This document shows, piece by piece, positions 14,749-22,364 of a stretch of 25,335 nt of DNA. How positions within the stretch are numbered: position 1 is the first letter of the stretch; each line of letters begins with the position of its first letter. The notes below the pieces were generated by a model, which saw only the letters and a list, made by a program, of their open reading frames with translations, was not told where the DNA came from and made no database searches. Both the position numbers and the translations under genes were made by a program. The DNA comes from DGNJ01 sp002388905 (GTDB lineage: Bacteria; Pseudomonadota; Gammaproteobacteria; Pseudomonadales; Porticoccaceae): positions 1 through 25,335 of the forward strand of contig DAITSJ010000032.1 of assembly GCA_036843405.1 (NCBI GenBank), written 5' to 3'.

Positions 14749-16401
14749 GTGAACGACCAGACGATTTTCCAGACGCCTTCCGCCTACGACTTCCCCCTGC
14801 TGATAAAGCAATTGCTGATTTCGCCCGTGGCAAACCCCGGCGATGGCGAGATCGTTTATGGCGACCGGGTACGCCACGGTTACGGTACCCTGTTCGAGAG
14901 GATAGGGAAACTGGCCAATGTACTGGACAATCTTGCCGTGCCTGCCGACGCCACGGTGGCGGTCATGGACTGGGACAGCCATCGCTACCTTGAAGGCTAT
15001 TTTGCCATTCCCATGACGGGCCGGGTGCTCCAGACCGTTAATATCCGCCTCTCCCCTGACCAGATCGCCTACACCCTCAACCATGCCCGGGCTCACACGC
15101 TTGTGGTGCACCGGGATTTCCTGGCCATTGTCGAAGCGATTCGGGACCACCTGAGCAGCGTCGAGCACATCGTGCTGATCGACGAGGAGCGCACCCCGCC
15201 TGACACACCACTTGCCATCGCCGGGGAATTTGAAAGACTCATAGCCGGGGCAACGGCGGACTACGAATTCCCCGACTTCGACGAACAGCGCCTGGCGACG
15301 CTGTTCTTCACTTCCGGCACCACCGGACATCCCAAGGGAGTTTATTACAGTCATCGCCAGATGACGTTGCACACCCTGGGTACCGTCGCGATTCTCGGTA
15401 GCGCCGCCAGCCAGGGACGCTTCCACCGGGACGATATCTATATGCCCATCACGCCCCTGTTCCACGCCCACGCCTGGGGTGTGCCCTATGCGGCCACCAT
15501 GATGGGGGTCAAGCAGGTCTATCCCGGACGCTACGAACCGGAGATTCTGCTGAGGCTGATCCGGGAAGAGCAGGTCACCTTCTGCCACTGCGTGTCGACC
15601 ATCCTGCAAATGCTGCTGGAGCATCCGGACAGCGAGATAACCGATTTCGGCAACCTGAAGATGCTGATCGGCGGCGGCCCGCTGCCCCAGGGCCTGGCGC
15701 GCGCGGCCCTGGAGCGGGGTATTGATATTTTTACCGGCTACGGCATGTCCGAAACCGGCCCCGTCCAGACCATTAATCACCTGACCCGCAAGGAACTGCA
15801 TACCGACCTGGACGAGCAGGTAAGGCTGCGCACCCGCACCGGACGGCCGGTTTTCCTTTGCGATGTGCGCACCGTGGATTCACAGATGAATTTTCTGCCC
15901 CGTGACGGCAAAACCGCCGGGGAAGTGGTTTTCCGCTCCCCCTGGCTGACCCAGGGTTATCACGAAGATCCCGGCAAGTCCGAGGAGCTGTGGCGTGGTG
16001 GCTGGCTTCACTCCGGGGATATCGGCGTGTTTTCCCCGGACGGCAGCCTGCAAATCACCGACCGGCTCAAGGATGTCATCAAGACCGGCGGCGAGTGGGT
16101 TTCCTCACTGGAACTGGAAAGCCTGATTTCCCGGCATCCGGGCGTTGCCGAAGTCGCGGTCATAGGCATTCCCGACGACCGCTGGGGCGAACGGCCGCTG
16201 GCACTGGTGGTGCCGGGCAGGACGGCTTCGCCGCCAACGGAAACCGATCTCAAGAGCCACATCCAGGCCTATGTGGACGAAGGCGTTATACCCGGCTATG
16301 CCGTGCCGGAGAGCGTCCGGTTTGTCGAAGCCCTGGAGAAAACCAGCGTCGGCAAGCTCGATAAAAAGCGCCTGCGCAGTCGCTACGGACAGGGACGTTA
16401 A
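14749..16401 (+). CDS. Medium/long-chain acyl-CoA synthetase, AlkK-like
   Basis: A 550-residue AMP-forming ligase that activates a carboxylic acid to its CoA ester. All core motifs are present: phosphate loop TSGTTGHPKG (188-197), GYGMSETGP, HSGDIG, the hinge ITDRLKDVIKTGGEWVSSLE, and the catalytic Lys536 in KTSVGKLDKK. Length and motif spacing resemble AlkK of the Pseudomonas alkane pathway (for example PLFHAHAWGVPYA and GGEWVSSLELES). The start is GTG 14749, with GGAGAG upstream. It is a single-gene unit that begins divergently from receptor 1. Its stop codon directly abuts the stop of the convergent P450 gene. It probably activates acids produced after P450 oxidation, or taken up by the receptor. 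Confidence 0.9.
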   Translation: MNDQTIFQTPSAYDFPLLIKQLLISPVANPGDGEIVYGDRVRHGYGTLFERIGKLANVLDNLAVPADATVAVMDWDSHRYLEGYFAIPMTGRVLQTVNIRLSPDQIAYTLNHARAHTLVVHRDFLAIVEAIRDHLSSVEHIVLIDEERTPPDTPLAIAGEFERLIAGATADYEFPDFDEQRLATLFFTSGTTGHPKGVYYSHRQMTLHTLGTVAILGSAASQGRFHRDDIYMPITPLFHAHAWGVPYAATMMGVKQVYPGRYEPEILLRLIREEQVTFCHCVSTILQMLLEHPDSEITDFGNLKMLIGGGPLPQGLARAALERGIDIFTGYGMSETGPVQTINHLTRKELHTDLDEQVRLRTRTGRPVFLCDVRTVDSQMNFLPRDGKTAGEVVFRSPWLTQGYHEDPGKSEELWRGGWLHSGDIGVFSPDGSLQITDRLKDVIKTGGEWVSSLELESLISRHPGVAEVAVIGIPDDRWGERPLALVVPGRTASPPTETDLKSHIQAYVDEGVIPGYAVPESVRFVEALEKTSVGKLDKKRLRSRYGQGR

Positions 16402-17622
16402 TCAGCTATCCCAGATTAGCGGCAGGTTGTCGATATTCATGACACCGCCAAGGTTTGAGCGGATCTTCGCATCCGGCGCCAGGCGGAAAGGCGGAATGGC
16501 GGCAAATATTTCTTCCATGGCCAGGTGCAGTTCACGCCTGGCGAGCCGCGCACCCACGCAGGCATGGATGCCCGTGCCAAAGGCCAGGTGCCGGGGTTTG
16601 CGGTCGAACCGCACCGCGAACGGATTCTCGAAAGCCTCGGGATCGGTATTGCCCAGCGTCGTGGACATCATCACCCGGTCGCCCGGCTCGAGCTCGACCC
16701 CGCCCACCGATACCGGCTTGATACAGGTGCGGCCGGTGGTAACCGCGGCATAGGCCCGCATCAACTCTTCGATGGCATCCGGCATCAATGCCGGCTCGGC
16801 CCGAAGCCGGGCCTGGTCGTCGGGATGGGTGGCCAGGTGGCGGAACTGCCAGCTCAGGTTGGTGGTGACCGTATCCAGGCCGCCCAGGTAGAGATTGAAG
16901 CAGAGTCCAAAAATTTCATCGTCGGAAAAGCGGTAACCGTCCACTTCCGCATGAACGATATCGCTGATCAGGTCGCCGCGCGGGTGCTCGCGGCGCGCTT
17001 CCGCCACCCTGTCGATATAGCCCTTGACGGCAAGGACGGCAGCCGTCTTGTCGTCGACATCGGGGTTGTGGAGCAGGTCTTCTTCCCAGGCGAGAAACTG
17101 GTCCACGTCCTCCAGGGGCAAGCCGAACAACTCCAGAAAAACGGCGATGGGAAAGCGGGCGGCGAAATCCCCGACAAACTCGCACTGACCCCGATTGCGG
17201 AACTGGCCGATATAATCCCGGGCCCGCTGTCGGACCTGATCGTTGAGCTCGACAACCCGGTTGTTGGAAAAAAACGGGTTCATCACGGTGCGATAGAGCC
17301 GATGCCTGGGCGGGTCGGCTTCCACCGGCAGGACATTCCAGTCCTGACCCACCAGGGTGGCGAAAGGCGCGAAATCCTTGCTGGAAAAATGCTCGGTATC
17401 CATGTAGATCCGACGCAGATCCTCGGCGCGACGAAATACCCAGGCGGCCTCCAGCCCCTGCCAGCCATCGGGCGCGTAGAAAACCGGGGGTCCCTCGTGG
17501 ATTTCGGGGACAATGCGATCGAACGGGTTTTCATAGGTGGTGGCGCCCAGGTGAAGGGGAAAAGATTTCACCAGCTCCGGGGGCACGTGGGCGGGAATGT
17601 TTGTGGTCCGATCTGCTTGCAT
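16402..17622 (-). CDS. Cytochrome P450, CYP101 (P450cam)-like, first copy
   Basis: A 406-residue soluble monooxygenase. It has the P450cam-style N-terminus IPAHVPPELV, the I-helix GGLDTV with the acid-alcohol pair Asp250-Thr251, the ExxR pair Glu286/Arg289, and the heme loop FGTGIHACVG with ligand Cys355. It ends LPLIWD, as P450cam ends LPLVWD. Arg111 matches P450cam Arg112, which contacts a heme propionate and the ferredoxin. Trp95 falls at the place of Tyr96, the camphor hydrogen-bond donor, and Asn243 at Leu244, so the substrate differs from camphor. A TTGACA lies upstream (17668-17663) but the -10 is unclear. CGGAG precedes ATG 17622. No reductase or [2Fe-2S] ferredoxin is nearby. I infer terpenoid or alicyclic hydroxylation. 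Confidence 0.93.
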   Translation of the reverse strand: MQADRTTNIPAHVPPELVKSFPLHLGATTYENPFDRIVPEIHEGPPVFYAPDGWQGLEAAWVFRRAEDLRRIYMDTEHFSSKDFAPFATLVGQDWNVLPVEADPPRHRLYRTVMNPFFSNNRVVELNDQVRQRARDYIGQFRNRGQCEFVGDFAARFPIAVFLELFGLPLEDVDQFLAWEEDLLHNPDVDDKTAAVLAVKGYIDRVAEARREHPRGDLISDIVHAEVDGYRFSDDEIFGLCFNLYLGGLDTVTTNLSWQFRHLATHPDDQARLRAEPALMPDAIEELMRAYAAVTTGRTCIKPVSVGGVELEPGDRVMMSTTLGNTDPEAFENPFAVRFDRKPRHLAFGTGIHACVGARLARRELHLAMEEIFAAIPPFRLAPDAKIRSNLGGVMNIDNLPLIWDS

Positions 17623-17866
17623 GATTGCCGACTCCGGGCGCGAATTAAATTATTGTATTGGATGTCAATCCTGTGGCTAAAATAGCCCCGGAAACCGTGC
17701 CGGTCAATGCCATGGCCCTGTTTCGGCATGTCCGAACTTGTTTTCGGCCGGGCCGGCTTCTAAGATAACCGCCTGAATCGCCCCTTCCCATCGCCGCCCC
17801 ACGAGCCGCTGCACCCCTGGGGCGCGGAAAGGTATTGCCACCGATTGCAGCCAACAATGGCCACCA
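17623..17866. promoter_or_regulatory. Divergent promoter region, P450 / MFS exporter
   Basis: A consensus TTGACA lies on the minus strand (17668-17663), facing the P450 but without a clear -10. TAAAAT on the plus strand (17678-17683), inside the small inverted repeat GGCTA-AAA-TAGCC (17675-17687), could serve the MFS gene. The overlap suggests joint control. Support is weak. Confidence 0.3.
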
Positions 17867-19297
17867 ATGCCCAGAGAGCCCGTCAAGACCCCGACCACCC
17901 GGGAAATCATCCCCCTGGCCGCCGCCGTCATGACGGGGGTGCTATCCACGTCTTTTTCGGCCATTTTTGCCAATATCGCACTGCCCCACATCATGGCGGA
18001 TTTCGCGGTGGGCCAGAGTACGGCTCACTGGATAATAACCGGGTTCGTCACCGTGGCAACCCTGACCATGCTGATGGCCGGCTGGTGTACCGACACCCTG
18101 GGCCTGCGTCGGTTGTTCCTGGGCAATGTGCTGGTTTTTCTCGTCGCATCCCTGGTGGGCGGTTTCGCCTCCCAGCTTGGCGTGCTGATCGCCGCGCGAA
18201 CCGTGCAGGGTGCGGTGATGGGTTTTGTCAGCGTAACTGCGCTGATCGCCCTGTTCTCTGCCTTCCCCATCGAAAAGCGGGGCCGTGCCGGCGCCCTCTT
18301 TGGTCTGGGCATGGCCCTGGCCCCCACCATCGGCCCGACGGTATCCGGGTTTATCGTCGAATGGTGGGGATGGCGCTCGATATTCTTTGTCCCCATGCCC
18401 CTGGCACTGATCTCGTTCCTGCTTGGCTACCGGATATTGCCATCGACAACCGACAGCAACAGAGCGCCGAAACGCCAGTTCGACTGGGGCGGTTTTTTCC
18501 TGACCACAACCTTCCTGGCGCTTTTGTTCGGCGGTGCCAGCTATCTCCAGCAGAATGGCTGGCCCATTGCCCGGTTAACAGCTTACGCGGCCGGCCTGGC
18601 CATACTGCTGGTTTCACTGGTGGCATACGAGAGCCGACGCCATGACCCCCTGCTCGCCCTGCCATTGTTCAAATACCGGGTATTTACCGCGTCCGCCCTG
18701 GTCTCGTTTCTCTACGGTATGGGGCTGTGGGGATCCGCCTACCTGGTTTCCCTTTACCTTCAGGAGGGGGTGGGCCTGGGACCACTGGCCACGGGGCTGG
18801 TGATGCTGCCCTCCGGGGTGGTGTTGTGCCTGCTGCTGCCGCTGGGCGGCCGGCTCATCGATCGCTACCCGGCTTATCGCGTTGTCACCGCGGGACTGAT
18901 CTTCTCCGCCGCCGCCTTTCTCAGTCTCGGTGTCACACCGAAGTCCACGTCCCTTATGATTTTCGCGCTGCTGATCACCCTGAGCCGCGGCCTGGGACTG
19001 GGCATCATGATCCCGGGCCTGGATGCCACGGCAACCCGGGGCCTGCCGGCGGCCATGATGAATGATGGCGTGGCCATGATGAACTTCCTGCGCCAACTCG
19101 GCGGCGCAATGAGCCCCACCCTACTTATGCTGATTTATGAATGGCGCCTGCAGGCAAACACTGCGGCGGCAGCAATAACCCCCGGGCAAACCACGACAGC
19201 GGCCATGCTCAGCTATCAGCAGACCGCCCTACTGCTTGGTGCCATATTCCTGGCCGGGATTCTCCCTGCCGTGAAGATGCGGCTGACAAAACCCTAG
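17867..19297 (+). CDS. MFS transporter, DHA2 (EmrB/QacA) family
   Basis: A 476-residue inner-membrane protein with about 14 hydrophobic helices. Markers are FANIALPHIMADF in the first helix, GWCTDTLGLRR as motif A, ARTVQGAVMGF as motif B, and WGWRSIFF before the fifth or sixth helix, as in EmrB-like drug:H+ antiporters. ATG 17867 lacks a good ribosome site, so the exact start is less sure, but the hydrophobic profile begins just after it. It stands alone between the two P450 genes, divergent from the first. It probably exports a toxic substrate or an oxidised product. It differs in sequence from the MFS protein at 7408-8856, so the window has two separate exporters of one superfamily. Confidence 0.87.
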   Translation: MPREPVKTPTTREIIPLAAAVMTGVLSTSFSAIFANIALPHIMADFAVGQSTAHWIITGFVTVATLTMLMAGWCTDTLGLRRLFLGNVLVFLVASLVGGFASQLGVLIAARTVQGAVMGFVSVTALIALFSAFPIEKRGRAGALFGLGMALAPTIGPTVSGFIVEWWGWRSIFFVPMPLALISFLLGYRILPSTTDSNRAPKRQFDWGGFFLTTTFLALLFGGASYLQQNGWPIARLTAYAAGLAILLVSLVAYESRRHDPLLALPLFKYRVFTASALVSFLYGMGLWGSAYLVSLYLQEGVGLGPLATGLVMLPSGVVLCLLLPLGGRLIDRYPAYRVVTAGLIFSAAAFLSLGVTPKSTSLMIFALLITLSRGLGLGIMIPGLDATATRGLPAAMMNDGVAMMNFLRQLGGAMSPTLLMLIYEWRLQANTAAAAITPGQTTTAAMLSYQQTALLLGAIFLAGILPAVKMRLTKP

Positions 19298-19370
19298 ACC
19301 CTCCCAAGCGGGAACCCCGACGTATAGACATTACCGCCTGTCACGGGTGGAGCGGCTATAGACTCTCGGG

Positions 19371-19823
19371 CTATTCCAGACTGCCGGCCGCCTTGAAAAT
19401 ATAGCTTTTCTCTTCCAGACGCTCGCTGATGCGCCAGCCCGCTTCCGTGCGGACCAGGGTGTCGACATACCAGAGGCCATAGTAGGTCATTTCCAGTTGA
19501 TCGCCGGCAACCGGGACAGACATGGGATTGAAACAAAGGGTCCTGGACCTGGCGGTATCACCGTCCAGCCAAACCCGGCTATTGGCAATCATATGTTGCT
19601 TTACCGGCACCCGGGGCAGCACCTCCTTGAGGAACGCCTTGATTTCCTCGAGCCCGCCCCGGGGACCACCGAATACACTGTAATCAATAAGGGCATCCGG
19701 GGTAAAAATATCGTCGAAACGATCAATCTCGTCGCGATCCACCGCGTCACAGTAGTCGATCAACAGATTGTTGATTTCCATTCGATCGGCAACTTCCTGT
19801 AACGACATGGTTGTCTTTGACAT
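19371..19823 (-). CDS. NTF2-like (SnoaL-type) protein, first copy
   Basis: A 150-residue single-domain protein of the cone-shaped NTF2/SnoaL fold. The pattern EINNLLIDYCDAVDRDEIDR ... LFTPDALIDY-like FTPDALIDYSVFGG, then KQHMIANSRVWLDGDTARS, is that of the SnoaL_4 group, which includes small hydratases, dehydratases and isomerases and many uncharacterised proteins. AGAGGAA lies upstream of ATG 19823; an in-frame ATG at 19844 is less likely. It is divergent from the second P450 with a shared 259-nt control region, so I infer that it acts on the P450 product, for example by dehydration or epoxide opening. No function is proven by the residues I can see. Confidence 0.75.
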   Translation of the reverse strand: MSKTTMSLQEVADRMEINNLLIDYCDAVDRDEIDRFDDIFTPDALIDYSVFGGPRGGLEEIKAFLKEVLPRVPVKQHMIANSRVWLDGDTARSRTLCFNPMSVPVAGDQLEMTYYGLWYVDTLVRTEAGWRISERLEEKSYIFKAAGSLE

Positions 19824-19989
19824 ATCCGTTCCTCTTGGTGTCATTTTTGTTGCGGCGAATACCGTCCCGGTGCGGCATAACGCCGGCGTTAAAACGTCAA
19901 TCGGTGATTATCGGCTTCGGTCGGTTCGCGACCAGTCCCGGGAACGGCCCGAGTCCCCCGTTCTTGTTACCCAGATAATTCTTGGCGCC

Positions 19990-19999
19990 GGATTAATCC
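19990..19999. promoter_or_regulatory. Palindrome GGATTAATCC upstream of second P450
   Basis: A perfect 10-bp palindrome in the region shared by the NTF2-like gene and the second P450, 84 nt before the P450 start. It may be an operator. No clear -35/-10 pair was found around it. Confidence 0.25.
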
Positions 20000-20082
20000 T
20001 CTTGCCTTAATTCTTCGAGTTCTGTAAAACAGGAGGAACAATAATAGCTCTCAAACCTTCCTGCAAACATCAAGGCGGTGCC

Positions 20083-21303
20083 ATGAATACATCAACCACG
20101 GAAATTCCCGACCACGTTCCAGAGCACCTGGTCACCCACGACTTCCCGCTGGCCTTTGGCCGCTTTGTCGAGCAAAACCCGTGGGAGGAAATGGTGCCCG
20201 GGGTCTGCGCCGGACCGGAGGTCATCTACGCCACCAACATCTTCCCCGGACGGGCGCCCGCCTGGATATTTCGCCGTATCGCCGATCAGCGCACCATCTT
20301 CATGGACACGGAACGGTTTTCCAACAAAGCCTTCAGCGCCCTCAGCCACTTTATCGGCGAAACCTGGGATCTCGTTCCCGCCGAACTGGACCCCCCCGAG
20401 CACACACAGGTCCGCGCCTTTCTCAACCCCCAGTTCTCCCCGCGGGCCATGGCCAGGCTAGAAGACGATGTCCGCACGGCGGCCCGGCGCGCCCTGGACA
20501 GTTTCCGGGATCGCGGGGAGTGCGAACTGATGGACGAGTACGCCTTTCCCTTCCCGGTCAGCGTGGTGCTGGACATGCTGGACCTGCCCCAGGACAGGAT
20601 GGGGGAGTTCCTGGAATGGGAGCATATGATGATGAACATGGGCGATCTCGACGGCGTAAAAACGGCCATCCGCAATGTCACCGACTACCTGCGCGGCCTG
20701 ATCGAGGAACGTAAGCATCACCCGGGTGACGACCTGGTCAGCCATGCCATGGCCGCGGACATCGACGGCCGAAAACTGAGCGACGAACGCCTTATCGGCT
20801 ACTTCTTCAACCTCTATATCGGCGGCCTGGACACGGTATCCGCCAGCATCGGCAATCACATCCGCCACCTGGCAACGCATCCGGAACAACAGGAACACCT
20901 CCGGAAAAACCCCGACAAAATACCCGCGGCGGTCAACGAACTGATGCGACTCTACGCCCCTGCGACCATCTTCCGCACCTGTGTTGAGGAGGCCCAAGTG
21001 GGCGGCGTTACCATCAAACCGGGCGACAAGATTGCCATGATCACCGCCCTGCCCAACCGGGACGAGACGGTCTTCGAAGCACCCAACGAGTTCCGCCTGG
21101 ACCGTCACGGCCAGCACCTGGGCTTCGGTACCGGCCCGCATGCCTGCCTGGGCATTCACCTGGCCAAGCGGGAATTGCGCATCGCCCTGGAGGAATTCCT
21201 GGCCGCCATACCGCCCTTCCGGATCAAGCCAGGCGCGCGCATCAGCAACCTGGCCGGTGGCGTGATACAGCCCACCAGCCTGCCGCTGGTCTGGGATACC
21301 TGA
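20083..21303 (+). CDS. Cytochrome P450, CYP101 (P450cam)-like, second copy
   Basis: A 406-residue monooxygenase, the same length as the P450 at 16402-17622. All landmarks fall at identical residue numbers: Arg111, Asp250-Thr251 in GGLDTV, Glu286/Arg289, and heme ligand Cys355 in FGTGPHACLG. It begins IPDHVPEHLV and ends LPLVWDT, close to P450cam. Trp95 again replaces P450cam Tyr96 and Asn243 replaces Leu244, so the two enzymes share an altered pocket and are probably paralogues acting on related substrates or successive positions. ATG 20083 follows AAGGCGG. A stronger AGGAGG at 20031-20036 precedes an in-frame ATA codon 14 codons upstream. Alignment with the first copy favours 20083. The gene is convergent with the second NTF2-like gene. 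Confidence 0.93.
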   Translation: MNTSTTEIPDHVPEHLVTHDFPLAFGRFVEQNPWEEMVPGVCAGPEVIYATNIFPGRAPAWIFRRIADQRTIFMDTERFSNKAFSALSHFIGETWDLVPAELDPPEHTQVRAFLNPQFSPRAMARLEDDVRTAARRALDSFRDRGECELMDEYAFPFPVSVVLDMLDLPQDRMGEFLEWEHMMMNMGDLDGVKTAIRNVTDYLRGLIEERKHHPGDDLVSHAMAADIDGRKLSDERLIGYFFNLYIGGLDTVSASIGNHIRHLATHPEQQEHLRKNPDKIPAAVNELMRLYAPATIFRTCVEEAQVGGVTIKPGDKIAMITALPNRDETVFEAPNEFRLDRHGQHLGFGTGPHACLGIHLAKRELRIALEEFLAAIPPFRIKPGARISNLAGGVIQPTSLPLVWDT

Positions 21304-21309
21304 ACCTCG

Positions 21310-21338
21310 CCCGGCGAAAAAGGGACGTTTCCGCCGGG
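21310..21338. terminator. Possible hairpin terminator between convergent genes
   Basis: Stem CCCGGCG/CGCCGGG (21310-21316 with 21332-21338), extended inside by AAA/TTT with one bulge. It lies in the 44-nt gap between the P450 stop and the NTF2-like stop. No T run directly follows; the nearest is at 21353-21357. Bidirectional termination is possible but weakly supported. Confidence 0.35.
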
Positions 21339-21347
21339 GCTCCGCGA

Positions 21348-21767
21348 TCAGTCTTTTTCGCCCCCGGGCGGCGAAAAGATGGCACGCGCCAGGTGCGTGT
21401 CCATATATTCGCTACAGTGGGTTATCAGGCCGTCGGACACCCTGAACAGGTAGTGGTAGCTGTTATGGTAATCGCGGCCATCAGCCATGCGAAACCGTCC
21501 CCGGACTTCAATTGCGACGGCACCGTCTTCGGCGATGGTATTGAGTATCTCGAATTGCCGGCTATCGGTAGCGGTAATGGTGTTCGCCAGCTTTCCCAGA
21601 ATGGTCTCGCGGTCGAACTCCCCGAAACCGGGAATAAACCAGGTGGCTTCCGGGTCAAGCAACCTGCCGATAGCCTGAATATCGCCGGCTTCCAGGGCTT
21701 CCAGTAGCGATAACGCCACGCTACGGGACTCTGTTTTACGGGTTTTGGTACTGTCGTCATCTTGCAT
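21348..21767 (-). CDS. NTF2-like (SnoaL/ketosteroid-isomerase-type) protein, second copy
   Basis: A 139-residue single-domain protein. The early helix SLLEALEAGDIQAIGRLLDPEATWFIPG, a central RGRFRMADGRDYHNSYHYLFRV strand pair, and the ending GLITHCSEYMDTHLA are typical of SnoaL/KSI-like proteins. It differs clearly from the NTF2-like protein at 19371-19823, so the two are not a recent duplication. ATG 21767 has only AGGC before an A run as ribosome site. A perfect inverted repeat, TGCCAG-N6-CTGGCA, lies 29-46 nt before the start and may be its operator. Placed next to the second P450, it may isomerise or dehydrate an oxidised product; the substrate is unknown and no catalytic residues can be assigned with confidence. 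Confidence 0.72.
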   Translation of the reverse strand: MQDDDSTKTRKTESRSVALSLLEALEAGDIQAIGRLLDPEATWFIPGFGEFDRETILGKLANTITATDSRQFEILNTIAEDGAVAIEVRGRFRMADGRDYHNSYHYLFRVSDGLITHCSEYMDTHLARAIFSPPGGEKD

Positions 21768-21795
21768 TTTTTTGCCTGTCCACTACAGTTTCGTC

Positions 21796-21813
21796 TGCCA
21801 GATTTAACTGGCA
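21796..21813. promoter_or_regulatory. Operator-like inverted repeat upstream of NTF2-like gene
   Basis: TGCCAG (21796-21801) and CTGGCA (21808-21813) are exact inverted arms around six AT-rich bases. The geometry suits a dimeric helix-turn-helix repressor. It is 29 nt upstream of ATG 21767, where a promoter should be. Confidence 0.45.
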
Positions 21814-22248
21814 ACCCGACAATAACATTGCACTATCAAAAGCCACAAAAACAGGAAGCCGCGTCTTTGGTGAATCAAGGACCGACCGAACCTAAAGAGG
21901 ACTGGGTGGCCAGGCAACTGAACATAACAAGCACTGTTTATTTTTTGCTGCGGACTGACTGCCGGAAAAATCGACCGGAGCCGTTGGCACCTGAACCTTC
22001 GCTCGACACCATCTTCCGCTGTCCAGGCGATATCTGGCGTTCTTCTCCTATCGATGCCCCGGAGGAGTCACAGACAATTTTTACAAACTGACTGCTTTTT
22101 TCTTTCTGTTTTATTTTCCGATCTTAACGGCTCGGTTTCCACGAAGTAATCGTATCCCATGACTGGGAAACCGGGATGCCATTGAATAATCTACCGACCC
22201 GCCAATAAACGACTTTAACCATGCTCCGCCGGCCGGCAGCGGCACAAC

Positions 22249-22313
22249 AAAAAAAACCGGCTGCGTCAATGCCGTGCAACGGATTGTTACACGGCCTCTG
22301 ACTGGCCAGCCGG
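22249..22313 (-). terminator. Terminator of receptor 2
   Basis: Nested inverted repeats (CCGGCTG 22257-22263 with CAGCCGG 22307-22313; GTCA with TGAC; GCCGTG 22271-22276 with CACGGC 22290-22295) form a long imperfect stem. On the minus strand it is followed by eight U (22256-22249). It lies about 50 nt after the receptor stop. Confidence 0.75.
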
Positions 22314-22364
22314 CATCTTGTTTTGGTGCCGTTTCAGCACCATAAGTTCAGCCGTGCGTGAACG

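Larger units (their letters stand above)
21768..22364. other. Intergenic region between NTF2-like gene and receptor 2
   Basis: No gene is supported in these 597 nt. The left end holds the TGCCAG-N6-CTGGCA repeat (21796-21813), which belongs to the NTF2-like gene. A 109-codon frame from TTG 21762 has no ribosome site and no family character. The GC palindrome GCCGGCCGGC is at 22228-22237. The right end holds the receptor 2 terminator (22249-22313). Confidence 0.6.

Noticed and set aside
14584..15801. A 405-codon open frame on the minus strand
   Set aside because: It overlaps the acyl-CoA synthetase antisense and has no recognisable domain or ribosome site.
21762..22091. A 109-codon frame from TTG after the second NTF2-like gene
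   Set aside because: It has no ribosome site, no domain, and it starts inside the 5' end of the opposing gene.
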